Translations under genes and position numbers: made by a program | Shown here: positions 10,040 to 20,339 of the stretch, one piece after another | How the letters are laid out: each line of letters opens with the position of its first letter | Position numbering within the stretch: position 1 is the first letter of the stretch | Source: Massospora cicadina | Lineage: Eukaryota > Entomophthoromycota > Entomophthoromycetes > Entomophthorales > Entomophthoraceae | DNA length: 64,000 bases | Reading direction: 5' to 3' | NCBI GenBank assembly: GCA_022478985.1 | Contig: JAKSZP010000002.1 | Span: 62,001-126,000, forward strand | The notes under the pieces: model-generated | The model's database searches: none | The model's input: the letters and a program-made list of their open reading frames with translations, nothing else | Told to the model about the DNA's origin: nothing

Positions 10040-10720
10040 TGATTAATTAGATGTTCAAAAGCAGCAGAAGAAGTTGTTTTAAAGAGATAAAAAAGCTCCT
10101 AGATCACGGAATGCTGGTCCCATCAAAGAGCCCTTGGGTCATTCTGATTCTAATAGGACAAAAAGAAGGATGGGATCAATTGTGTTGTCATTGACTATTA
10201 AAGAATAAATAACATCACCAAGAAGGATGCTTATCCCCTTACACAGATTGACAACGCCTTAGATTGACTTGGCATGAAATTCTTCTCCACAATGGATTTA
10301 ATAAGAGGATACTGGCATATCAATATGTTCAATTAGGAGCGCGAAAAATGTGCTATCATAACTCAAGAGGGCCTATTCCAGCTGACAAGGATGCCACAAG
10401 GACTTTGTAATGCCCTGCTACGTTTTAAAAAGCAATGGACACAATCCTAGGGGATTTAAAATTGTCTTGTGCGTTAGTTTTTTTTAATGATATAAATGTC
10501 TTTAGCCGCACCTTTAACAATCAACTGGAACACTTAGAGGCAGTTTTAATAGATTAGCAGCTGCTAATTTAAAGATCAAACCCAGGAAGTGCCAATTTTT
10601 AAAGACCAATTGGTATTTTGGGTTTTTTTACAATAATGAAAGACTCTGACCTCAGCCATTCAAAAAAGATGCAATATTGAAGATGAAATGGCCTGAATCC
10701 AAGTGTGATATACAGGTTTT
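10040..10720 (+). pseudogene. E3 reverse transcriptase, heavily decayed
   Basis: Fragments in different frames show an RT: a KKDAYPL-like block, LDLSG- and GYWHI-like segments near 10200-10330, then KAMDTILGDLKLSCALVFFN and DINVFSRTFNNQLEHLEAVL. The catalytic YxDD box has become FFND, so polymerase activity is lost even apart from the stops. The connection to RNase H is at 10700-10800, with MIGYYHRFINDFEQNGDTL-type wording. Confidence 0.72.
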
Positions 10721-10731
10721 CCCAGGCATGA

Positions 10732-11145
10732 TTGGTTATTATCACCGATTCATTAATGATTTTGAACAAAATGGAGATACATTGTTTCATTTGCTTAAGG
10801 ACAAGGTCATATTTGATTGGAATTGTGCCTGTCAAAAACATCTGGTCTGCTCCAATTGGCCCTAATAATGGCCCCAGTCCGCAATATCCAGACTTCAAGC
10901 ATGAGTTTATTGTCCAAATCAATTCATCGCTTATAGCAGTCAGAGCTGTGTTGTCTCAAATAGGGGAAGACGGCGAGGAACATATAATCGCATTTTCTAG
11001 GTGGACCTTTAACGTCCAAAAGCGGAACTACCTGGTGACAGAACAGGTATGCTTGGCAGCCATATACGCCTACAAGCAGTTTCAGGTTTATCTGCATGGC
11101 ACTCACTGTAAGGTCTTAACAGACCATTCATCACTAAGTTAACTG
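10732..11145 (+). pseudogene. E3 RNase H domain
   Basis: The 136-codon frame holds FIVQINSSLIAVRAVLSQIG, EEHIIAFSRWTFNVQKRNYL, VTEQVCLAAIYAYKQFQVYL and LTDHSSLS. In gypsy RNase H the first of these is normally FxxxTDAS; the aspartate is replaced here (QINSS), so the first catalytic residue is gone. The later glutamate (TEQ) and aspartate (TDH) positions remain. Confidence 0.78.
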
Positions 11146-11149
11146 AACA

Positions 11150-12267
11150 ACTTAAAGGAACCTGAGGGCCAATTAGCACGGTGGGCATTGAAGATTTAAG
11201 CCTATAATTACACAATTAAGCATTGTGAAAGAGTGAACATCAAGATGACAGAATTTGTCCCAATTATCTACCATTGCCACAGTCAGTTTGGCCACTAACA
11301 AGTTATTCCAGAAGATGATCAGTGGTAATTTGAAGACAAGCCCAAATATGTGAAAAAATTACTTTCATATTTACTACAGGACATAGTAATTGAAAACAGA
11401 ACATTGTACAAAGTGATCAAAAATAAAGAAGTAATTTTTCTGAGAACTTTGTAACAAACGGATATAATAATGGCTGCTCATAAGGCCATAGGACACAGTA
11501 ATTAAAGAAAACAAAGTAGCATATTAAGTGATGTTTTTACTGGGAGTTAATGACATATAATATTCAGAAAACACTGGAGTGTTGTTCTGGATGCCAAGGC
11601 GAAAACTGTTCTGAAAGAGAATTTCTTAGCAACTCGCTTTACCAAATGTTGCTTGGTATACTGTGTTGATAGATGTTATCAGAACACTTTCCACTAGCAG
11701 CTCCAAGGTCAAGTACATCATTATGGCTATTAGACACTTGACAAAGTAGTCAAAGCTAAGCCTATCTTAGGAAGTAGGAGCAGTGACAACGGCTAAGTTT
11801 ATCCTTGAAAGTGTCATTTACAAACATGGTTGTTCACAGGTTATCCTGAACAAAAACAGAGCCATTTTTACTGCTAATGTTTATCACAAAGCTCTACCAA
11901 TTAATTGAAATGAGAGGCGTGCTCTCTGCTCCATATCGTTCTGAGACCAATGTAACAGTTAAGCGCACAGATGGAATACTAGTGAACATTGTATGAAAGT
12001 TAATTTATTGACAAACTATCTGAATAGAGCACATTAATAAGCTTGGCCGTATTCACCTAAAACATATCCTACCACTATGCCACAAAAATGTCACTTTTCT
12101 AGGTTCTATATAGAAGACATCCGGCCCTACCATGGCTATTATATTCAGTTTTAGAAGAACCCAAGAAGAAAATTATTTCCAATATGTTGAGAAGCTTGCA
12201 GATAAACTAATCAAATTTCAAGCTCAAGCCTTCAATAACAGCTTTGCTGTTAAAAAGGCCTAACATG
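11150..12267 (+). pseudogene. E3 integrase, N-terminal and core part
   Basis: The stretch is integrase by position and by scattered matches: core-like wording with SAPYRSETNVTVKRTDGIL near 11930-11990, and KLADKLIKFQAQAFNNSFAV at about 12190-12250, the usual spacer before the GPY/F module. Stops are dense. The LINE is inserted immediately after this spacer, and the reading resumes beyond it at 17541. Confidence 0.6.
12253..12267. repeat. left TSD of the LINE
   Basis: AAAAGGCCTAACATG is present here and again exactly at 17526-17540, a 15-bp perfect target-site duplication. Removing the sequence between the copies rejoins the E3 integrase tail. Confidence 0.92.
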
Positions 12268-12499
12268 GGTACTTTTCTCTCTCATTGCAATAACTTTTGA
12301 AATTTATTTAATTCAAGTCTGATTCTAGTTTAATAATCTCACAGAGGAGATTAGTCTGCGCCCATGTCAGGGAGCAGCTGGGAAGTAAGGTAAGAGGAGC
12401 AGGTGGTAGGCCCACAGCCTCAAACGTTCAAAAACACCCTGGAGAAACTGGCGGAATAGAAAAAATAATAAAAAACTGGCAGTCACTATTTCCCCAGAA

Positions 12500-13763
12500 A
12501 TCCTCACTTGGCAAGCATGATGCAACCAGTACATCAACACGCCGCACTCCCACCACTCTTGTTGGTAAAATATGGAGTCCGTGTGTTACTGGACATCCAA
12601 CAAACAGCCCTATGGAAAAAATTTTGTGGGGATGTGCACACTTTTTCCCAACCGTGGTGTACGTCGCACCTCACTCCATGTCATGCAGTTGGCTGGATCT
12701 CAGTTTAAAAAACAAGGAGGCAGCAGATGAAGCTGCTGCAGTGCGCGTAGTGATTGACCTCCCCAAAGGGCAACAGGTCATTGAAACCAGATGGACAAAA
12801 TCCAACCAAATTTTCCTCACGTTTAACTTTTTGCCTACTATGGTAAAATGTGCCATTTTGGAGCAACACCTGAAAGATGGTCTCACCGTTTATGGTGAAA
12901 TACAATCTTTTGAGATGCAACGTTTTACATTGATGCCACACCTGTGCACTGGCAAAGCCATTGCAGTTCTGACCCCTACCGAGGAGATTGCAAAGGACCT
13001 AACCTAGATCCCACACTCCACTTTTATAAATATTGAAGGGCATTCCATCCACCCTTTCCAGGTAACCATGGACAGCGCGCCCCCATCTGCACCCACTGTG
13101 ATGCATTCAGCCATAAGGCACACGCATGCCCCACCAAGGAGGGCATCACATTCCAAGAGCACCCCTTGGCGGCCATGGCCAGCGGAGAGGCGCACTACAA
13201 ACCAACCACAAGCACCAAAGAGGCATTCCCATGGGGAGCACAAGGTTGCTACCTACTGGTAAAACCTATTTCCCCACAAGAGCGGAAGAAGGCCAAGCAG
13301 GCCCGCAGGGCCGCAGCCAAGGAAGCGGCTAAAGTCACCACCACTATCCCACACTCCCAACGCCAGGAGGACATCAAAACCTTCGCAGTGGAAGCAACTC
13401 AGGAATCCACCAACCAATCAGATTGGGAAGCCCATTCCAGTTTGGGCCACTTAATCTGAGAATCCAATGGGTGACTCTATATCACCCAATCTTTGCAACC
13501 AAGCTCCAGTTGAAACTGACTTGGGGTCCAACCTACCTGAATTTTTTTTTGACCCGCTCATAGGTGCACCAAACTCATCCGCACCACAAAAAATTTGTTT
13601 GAAATCGGGGAAACAAAAAGTGAAGGCAAAAGCCAACGCAAACCTTTCTGCTAAAATCAACAAAACCACCAATAGCGTTGCTGCAAACACCCGCGCTGCC
13701 ATTAAAGCCCATGGGGATCTAGAGGAGGCTAGTGGGCCCAGGTGCCCACCCCCTCGCACCTAA
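12500..13763 (+). pseudogene. LINE ORF1, nucleic-acid-binding protein, frameshifted
   Basis: The N-terminal part (12612-13007) includes AADEAAAVRVVIDLPKGQQV and a stretch, VKCAILEQHLKDGLTVYGEI, that could be an RNA-binding fold. A TAG ends it at 13007. In another frame, at about 13085-13130, is ICTHCDAFSHKAHAC, a C-x2-C-x4-H-x4-C knuckle. The chain continues through a lysine- and alanine-rich stretch (ERKKAKQARRAAAKEAAK) to 13459 and, in a further frame, to 13763. ORF1 proteins of LINEs bind element RNA; the knuckle fits that. At least two frameshifts and a stop are needed to explain the gene. Confidence 0.75.
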
Positions 13764-13769
13764 GGTGTG

Positions 13770-14552
13770 ATGGGGGAAACCTTCACTTTAGGGACGTTGA
13801 ATATCGCCGAACTCAAGGCCTCGCCATCCTGGGCTAGGAAACTGAGTTTTTTACAAAAAAATTTACCTGTGGATATCCTGGCCATCCAGGAGTCCCACTG
13901 TCCACAAGGTTCTGAGGATGCTTAGAAAACCATGCTCCTCCCATCCCTATCCTTTTGGTCAGAGCACTGTGGGGTGCTAGTTCAGAAAAACAATTTTTTC
14001 AAATTTTTATTGTCAGAATCCTTCCTAAATGGCTGAGTCCTCATTGTCACTTTCTTATGGGCCAACGTGGCACATGCTATCATCAACATCTATGCCCCAA
14101 CCTGTGCACGAGAGCTCGTTTTTTTCTCATCAGTCAAATCCCTCCCATTACCCCCAGACCCTTTCATAGTCGGCAATATGAACTGTTGGCTAAACACACC
14201 CACAGACCGTTGGCCTTCCTCCTCCCACGCCCCACAGGGTCACGTAGAACTTCGCGTTCTAAAGGCCACCCTTGGGTTAATGGATGCACTGCCGCGGCGA
14301 GCCCTGCTTCTCAAAAACATGACACGCCCCCACGTCCACAATGGCCAATTAAGGTCCATGACCCGCATCAACCTTATCTTTACACCAGCGAAATTCCAAT
14401 CTCACATTTCCCACTTCCAAACAACAAAAATTGAATTCTCCAACCACCGGCTGGTCTCAATAACCTACCACCTACCTGTCACAGTGGCTAAGGCACCACA
14501 TTGGTGCAAACTCCGCCCTCCTGAACTTAAGTCGCCAGGATTTTCCACTTGA
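13770..14552 (+). pseudogene. LINE ORF2 endonuclease domain (APE type)
   Basis: One frame starting at ATG 13770 reads TLGTLNIAELKASPSWARK, VDILAIQESHCPQGS, AHAIINIYAPT, FIVGNMNC, MTRINLIF and FSNHRLVS, the ordered motifs of an apurinic-endonuclease-like domain. The usual signatures are GDxN, SRID and SDH. Here each aspartate is an asparagine (GNMN, TRIN, SNH), so the domain should be inactive. Two in-frame stops (about 13923 and 14033) and a TGA at 14550 break it. Upstream, ORF2 begins 7 bp after the ORF1 remnant. Confidence 0.85.
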
Positions 14553-15780
14553 GTGGAATCAGCAACTTTGGCAAAAGAGTTTGTTACACCGTTTTGCGCG
14601 GACCCCATCTCCACATGGGCAGCCTTCAAAGAGGATACCATCCGCCACTCTTGTCACCTCTCCTCCTGACACTCATGAGCCACATCAGCTGTCATTTCAC
14701 GCGCTCTGGCAGAGTTGGCATACCTGGAGTCCAACATCCCAGCTACAGGATACAGCCCTGCATGGGGCTGGAAGTGGGTGGAAGCAGCCGCCCACCTCAA
14801 TGTGCTCAAAAGGCAACACAAACATTGGGTTTGTGTTCAGTACAGGGCCAAACGCATTACAGAGGGTGACAAGTGCACCGCATATTTTCTTAAATTTTTT
14901 TTTGCACCATGCCAGAACGTGGCCTGCACACAGGTGCAATGATCGGATGATTCCATCACGGATATGCCTGCTGAAATGGCAATCAAAACACAAATGTATT
15001 ACTCCAAGTTATACCGATCTAATACAATTCAGCCAGCCAAAGTGGCAGAATTTTTTGACCAAACCCACATCCGCACCATTTCCCAATACCCGGAAATAAT
15101 GAATTTGATTACTCCAAATGAACTATGGACAGCCATCCGTGGTGCACCAAGTCGGAAATGCCCAGGCCCAGATGGCATTCCATATGGATTCTATAAAAAG
15201 TACTTCAAAACTATATCCCCACTGCTGCTTGCCTCACTTAACCAGAGCCTTCTGGAAACGCGCCTCCTAACAGGAGGACAAGAGGCCTTCACAATCACAC
15301 TCTTCAAGAAAGGGGACATGCTAGACTTAGCCAACTGGCGCACCATTTCTTTAACTAACATGGATACAAAATTTTCAACAAAAATCATGGCTAACCGTTT
15401 AGGGATTGTAGCATCTGCCACCATCTCCCCAGAACAATTCGGTTTCATACCCAGAAGTTCGATTTGGGACAACGTGCACTCTGTGGCTAATGCATGCCAG
15501 TCCACAGCCTCTGGGGCACTTGTATTCTTAGACCAACAGAGGGCTTATGATAGAGTAAACTGGGAATACCTCAGGGCCTGAATCCATCAATTCCGCTTAC
15601 CCCCTCGCTTCATCAACTGAGTAATGCTGTTCACAGAATCTGCAACAATGGCAGTGCGTGGCCCTGGCTTCCTAATGGATGTAGTCCACCCTCAAAAGGG
15701 CTTGCGACAAGGGGACCCCCTTAGCCCACTCTTATACAACTTCAGCCTTGACCCACTACTTCAAAACGTGAATGTAACAA
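14553..15780 (+). pseudogene. LINE ORF2 reverse transcriptase, N-terminal and motifs A-B
   Basis: The same frame as the endonuclease continues through several stops to a 205-codon open stretch (14964-15581) with CPGPDGIPYGFYKKYF, ANWRTISLTNMDTKFSTKI, EQFGFIPRSSIWDNV and motif A ALVFLDQQRAYDRVNWEYL. The piece at 15624-15780 carries motif B, GLRQGDPLSPLLYNFSLDPL. These are canonical LINE RT motifs with catalytic residues kept. In-frame stops separate the pieces. Confidence 0.9.
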
Positions 15781-17367
15781 CTCACTGGGGTCCATGTGCC
15801 AGACCAAGCCCCAGTCAAGATGATGGCGTTTGCAGATGACTGTGTGGTTGGAGTGTCTAATAATAAAGGTGCACGCGCACTTGAAGCTATCATCCATGAG
15901 TATTACCGGGTAAGTAATGCTGCACTGAACGCTTCCAAAACCGAAATCATCCTCAGTCAATACCAAACCTGCTGGGACCCAGCAAACAGTGCCCAGCCTG
16001 GCCCATCTGATGCACACGTGCTCGCCCTCCCAGCTCACCCATACCACCTCACTGGTGCTCCCCTTCATGCCACGCCCTACCATAGGGCCAGTCCGCCATC
16101 TGGGCGTGTGGGTGGAGGCAGGCGGGTACGCATCAGCAGTAATGGAAAGTCATATTCTAGACAATGTGACAAAGCGCATCGCCTCCCTCAGAGCCCACCC
16201 TACTTCCCTTACTGGCAGGGTTGTTTTAGCCAACTCTATGCTCCTCATCAAAGTCTGGTTTGGAGCCCACGCCATCCCCTTCTCCCCAAGCTTTTTCAAA
16301 TCCTTGTATGCCCTTCTGCAAGGATTGCTTTGGTCAGGCCGCCCACCACCAGTATGGTTAGAGGTCATGTTTGGCCCTCATCATCATGGTGACATGGGCC
16401 TCCTTGACTTCAAAGACCATGCTGCCAAGTTCCTGGGCATCTGGATTGCTGCTGTCACTGCCCCTACGCTCCCCTCCCAACACTGGTCCCGCGCGGCCTG
16501 CTCCAACTTCTCCCACACCTTGGGCCTTAACAATCCATCGAACCCTCACTCCTTGATGAGATACCTGGCTTCACACCCATCGGCCACAGGTCCTCACAGG
16601 ACTAAAACCCACTACAAAAGAATCCTCCTCTACATGCGGAGCGCTGAGTGGAGAATTCATATTAGCAGACACACAGCCCAGAGAGGCCGCCCCTCTCCTC
16701 AGTTCACGCAAGAGGTACAGGGGCTACCCATCCAAAATGGCGTGATCCCCACACGGCCCCATGTCCTATCCAGGGTGGACTAACTAAACATGATGGACAT
16801 CCCTTACTCCATTGAGACCCAAAAGACTATCTGGAAATACGCACACCATCCTTTGTTTCAGCCTCAAATCTGTTCCCATGTGTGGTGCTTCCTGAGGCGG
16901 GTGTACCTTATGGCGGAGCGCTCTAATGCTTTACACTCATCCTACGTCGTGTATGGCCAGTATGGAACGCTGTTCCACCGCCTGGAGAAGTGTCCTACCT
17001 CAAAAGTGATATGGCGCGAAGTCCAACGTCTGCTTGGCCAGGATCAAACACATCCCTTCAGTCTGTCAAGAGATATGTTTGCTTTATCAATGGCCTCCCC
17101 CTAACACCCTCCCTCCGTGCTCTGGTGGTTGCAATTGCCATGCGGACTATCCATACAATTGTCTTAGATGCCATCGCAGGCTCCACCCCCACCCTCCCAG
17201 AAGCTGTCCACAGATTCCAGTCTCATTTGGTGGACCACTTTCAGGCGTGGATGTTTGGATACCTCCCACTGCGCCGCCAACAGCTGGTCTCCTCCTGGCT
17301 CTCAGTTTGGTTCATCAAATCAGACCCTTTCCTCCACACATGTTCAATAGTGGCTACGGCCCCTTAA
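15781..17367 (+). pseudogene. LINE ORF2 motif C, thumb and C-terminal region
   Basis: After a frameshift near 15780, motif C reads VKMMAFADDCVVGV, followed by EYYRVSNAALNASKTEIIL. Another shift near 15990 leads to a 264-codon thumb-like stretch (VRHLGVWVEAGGY, RIASLRAHPTSLTGRVVLAN, LLWSGRPPPVWLEV). A stop at 16783 is followed in the same frame by IPYSIETQKTIWKYAHHP and by LFHRLEKCPTSKVIWREVQ, resembling the Cys-rich C-terminal block of many LINEs. A last shift gives ALVVAIAMRTIHTIVLDAI and runs to 17367. The FADD box is intact. Confidence 0.88.
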
Positions 17368-17525
17368 CACGTTCCCTCCCCCTTCCCATAGTGGCGTCCC
17401 CGCTGGCAACAAGAGATAGCATCGCTTCTCTGGGGTGCCTTCCCTGTTACTAAGTTTTGTTTCTTTCAGGTCAAATTCAGAAGTGTGCATCCCATGGTCG
17501 GCCTTCCTTGCAATAAATTAAATTG
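17368..17525 (+). other. LINE 3' UTR and tail
   Basis: The non-coding end contains TTTCTTTCAGG, then CATCCCATGGTCGGCC and TTCCTTGCAATAAATTAAATTG. The last part is close to the ends of the SINEs here (for example TCCCCTGGTCAGCTTGCCTC then AAATAAATA at 22001-22037). There is no long poly(A). Confidence 0.75.
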
Positions 17526-17540
17526 AAAAGGCCTAACATG
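17526..17540. repeat. right TSD of the LINE
   Basis: AAAAGGCCTAACATG, identical to 12253-12267. Confidence 0.92.
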
Positions 17541-17760
17541 AAAATATTCTAAAAACTCAATATGAATTGGATCAATTTAAAGTCAGCACTGAGGTGCTGT
17601 TATATAAAAAAATGAATCAGGCTGATTACAGAAGTTAAATTGCATTTGGGTAGACCCATCCGTGATAATCGAGAAAACATCAAGTTTTTCTACACAATCA
17701 AAGAAGCCATTTTAGGCCATATACATAATTGAGTTCATATGAAATTCATTAGAAGATTCG
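17541..17760 (+). pseudogene. E3 integrase C-terminal tail
   Basis: The sequence resumes as YELDQFKVSTEVLLYKKMNQ, the GPY/F-type module that follows the integrase core in gypsy elements. It is the direct continuation of the spacer that ends at 12267, separated only by the LINE. No E3 3' LTR could be found beyond it. Confidence 0.65.
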
Positions 17761-18119
17761 ACAAAAGGGATGATTAGAAAAAAGATAATAAATATGATAT
17801 ATATAAATTATATAATTATAACTAGATTAGAAACAATTATATAAATTTACATAAAAATATAAATAGTAAAAAAAATAAGATGAAAGTAACATATATAGGC
17901 AATAGAAATAAGTCTTATATAGAGTTTTACATAAAAATATGGATTAATATGTTAACTAATTTATGAAGATTTTTATCATTCTGCTTTTAGGGATAATTGA
18001 CTCAGGCCCTAATTTTTCCTATGAGTGTGCCAATTTGGCTAATCCATTTGTTGAGATACAAGAAACTGGGCTGTAGCAGCATAGAAACAGATTTTCTGCA
18101 TGTCAGTAGGTGCCAATTC
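17761..18119. other. AT-rich intergenic DNA
   Basis: The first 200 bp are very AT-rich, with ATATAA-type runs. I see no gene or further LTR in this stretch. Confidence 0.5.
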
Positions 18120-18960
18120 TCAGTGAACACCTGGGAGAGGAGGCACAAAGCTGCTGATGGTGATCTGATTGAGCTCATAATTGAGAGGAAAGTAAATGCC
18201 CAGAAGGAGAAAGTAAACAAAAAAATAATTTTGGTACTGATAAACCTTTGGGGTTGCTAGCTGGACATGATAGATCTGAGCTCTCCACCATTTTACAAGT
18301 GGGGACATGTAGTAATTGGACCAAAGGAAATAATCAAGAAAAATACACACGAGATGGCCAAGCAAGGCCATTCTGGAAAGAGCGTCATCAGCATTATTGT
18401 TGTGAAAGGCTTCAAAAACTGCACAAAGAGCCAAGTGTAAATGAGCTTTGTGAATGTCATGTATATTTACCCCAAGTGACAACATATAATTAGGATGATT
18501 TGCAAGAGTCATGAACCAGGAATTTAGGACCTCCTCCACAAATTCGTTGCCTTGAATAAGATCTTAGGGTCAAACAGAAGTGTCTTCAGCCAATATGAAG
18601 CAAATTGGGATTAAAAGAAATTCATATTTGGCCTTCGTTTGGTTAAAGAGCTGACCTTAATGTGGGAAATTTTATAGCCTAGAGTTTTCAAATATGTCCA
18701 AGGCATCAAATAATGGTTGAGGGTGAAATAAACTCCTCCAAGAGGTCCCCATCCCAAAAAGAGATGACAGCAAAGAATTTGCATCCCATAGGATCAAAGA
18801 TGAGACCAAAAGTGTTTATTTGAAGGTTAACTGATAAAGGTGAATGATGCTCATAACCCAGGATGATTGGGAAATCTCTTTGTCCAAAACAATTTCCTCC
18901 CCTATAATAGTGTATGGACAAGTCACATAACAACTTTTAGCATAGGGATGAACTGACCCA
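18120..18960 (-). pseudogene. unassigned retroelement remnant
   Basis: A 139-codon minus frame (18120-18539) contains HNNNADDALSRMALLGHLV, resembling the ADALSR block at the end of an RNase H or the tether region of gypsy and DIRS-like elements. A second frame (18706-18933) has no motif I know. No RT or integrase is recognisable nearby. The family cannot be assigned. Confidence 0.3.
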
Positions 18961-20311
18961 AATCTGACTTTATATATAGAGCCTAGAACATATATGCATA
19001 CACAATTCTGTTTATTTTGTTAAATTAATATTGGTTTTTAGTATTGAGATTATTTTTTTTCAATAAACTGAAGAAGAGCTGTTTACAGACGTTGAAGAGA
19101 AAATTGTGAAACTTAAAGTTCATATCCCAGTCAAGTGAGGAAAATGTTTGATTTTGATGGATAACTCAAAATTAAAACCCTTATAGAAAACCATCAATCC
19201 TGATAGATTACTCCCATTGATGGATCCCTTGACCATTCCCAATTTATCTGCATAATATGGTTAAATCAGATTCACCTTGAAACCGCCTTAATTGCTCTTA
19301 AATATCCCAATTATTAAGCTGATAATAGCTATGATACAATCTTATTATGGCCTATTATGGGACCCACTTTGGTGAATCAAGTGGGTTTTATGGAATAATC
19401 TTAATTGTACTTACATATTTAATGCAATTATGATTAATATATGATTGATCTTTGTATGATGATTCTCATAATTGCCATGATAGTAATTGCTTATAGATGA
19501 CCAATTAGGGAGTACCTAGTACTATTGAGAGGCCTGCTGACTTCCTGATTAAGGGTGCATCGTTATTAAATTTCTATATTGTCCTTTACCCCTTTATATA
19601 GTATTTTGTCAGCTATATGATAAAACATAATTTGGATGATTGTAAAGTAAATACTCATCGCTGAGGTGCTAATATTACGCCTAAAAATCCTCAAAACACA
19701 AAATAGAAGTGATTTCAGTCAGGCTGAAATGATTGTAATTAGGTTAATTCAAGGGTTGAATTAAGTTGGGAAATTAAATAACCACTGCCATAATCCATAG
19801 AGATTAACATGGCTTTAATGAACTCATCTAAAAAATGAGTATAGCTAGGAATTCCCTAGAGGTATAAAGTAATAGTGCCTGGCCTACTAACCAAACATCA
19901 TCTTAACATCTTATATCTGATAATCTTATAACAAATTAAATCATCAAATATCAAGTATTCTTTTATTTTATCTTCATATTAGGAGTGTAGACAAGCGTCA
20001 AGGGCTTCTGGTTTTGTTACCTGCGTCAGGAGAGTTCCCAATTATAGAGGAAAACATTACCTAGAAAAGACTAGAGGAGTCCGTTATTATTGTTTAAGAT
20101 TTGTAAACTTCAATTTGGATTAAAAAACACCATAAGATAAGTAACAGTTTTTGAGGATAATTGGTTAAAAGTCTTCCTAACTAACATAGCAGGAATATAT
20201 TAAATGAGCGAGTATTTTAATACTTAACAATATTAGTAAAAGAAGAATTGTTCTTTCACAAAACATTAAAATAAACTTGTTGAACATCTTGAAGACATCC
20301 ATTTTTTGACA
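18961..20311. other. AT-rich stretch, possibly the 3' LTR of E4
   Basis: No coding signal is visible. The right edge (about 20307-20320, TTGACATTACCC) lines up with the LTR/PPT junction of E1 (GACATTGCCCCC at 706-717), so the part next to it is expected to be the E4 3' LTR. I could not match it to a 5' LTR right of 27050, so its left end is undefined. Confidence 0.35.
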
Positions 20312-20339
20312 TTACCCATTTCAAGTAAGTTTTAAGGAG

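Larger units (their letters stand above)
12268..17525 (+). mobile_element. LINE (non-LTR retrotransposon), near full length
   Basis: The 5.26-kb unit has a short AT-rich 5' leader, an ORF1 with a zinc knuckle, an ORF2 with APE-type endonuclease, RT and a C-terminal region, and a 3' end without a long poly(A) that finishes AATAAATTAAATTG. Its coding part is clearly richer in G and C than the surrounding gypsy DNA. It lies in E3 integrase with a perfect 15-bp TSD, so it is younger than E3. Both ORFs are broken by stops and frameshifts. Its last 38 bp resemble the 3' tails of the SINEs in this window. Confidence 0.93.

Noticed and set aside
13451..13759. 102-codon minus-strand frame in the LINE
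   Set aside because: Antisense of LINE ORF1. GC-rich DNA leaves long antisense frames.
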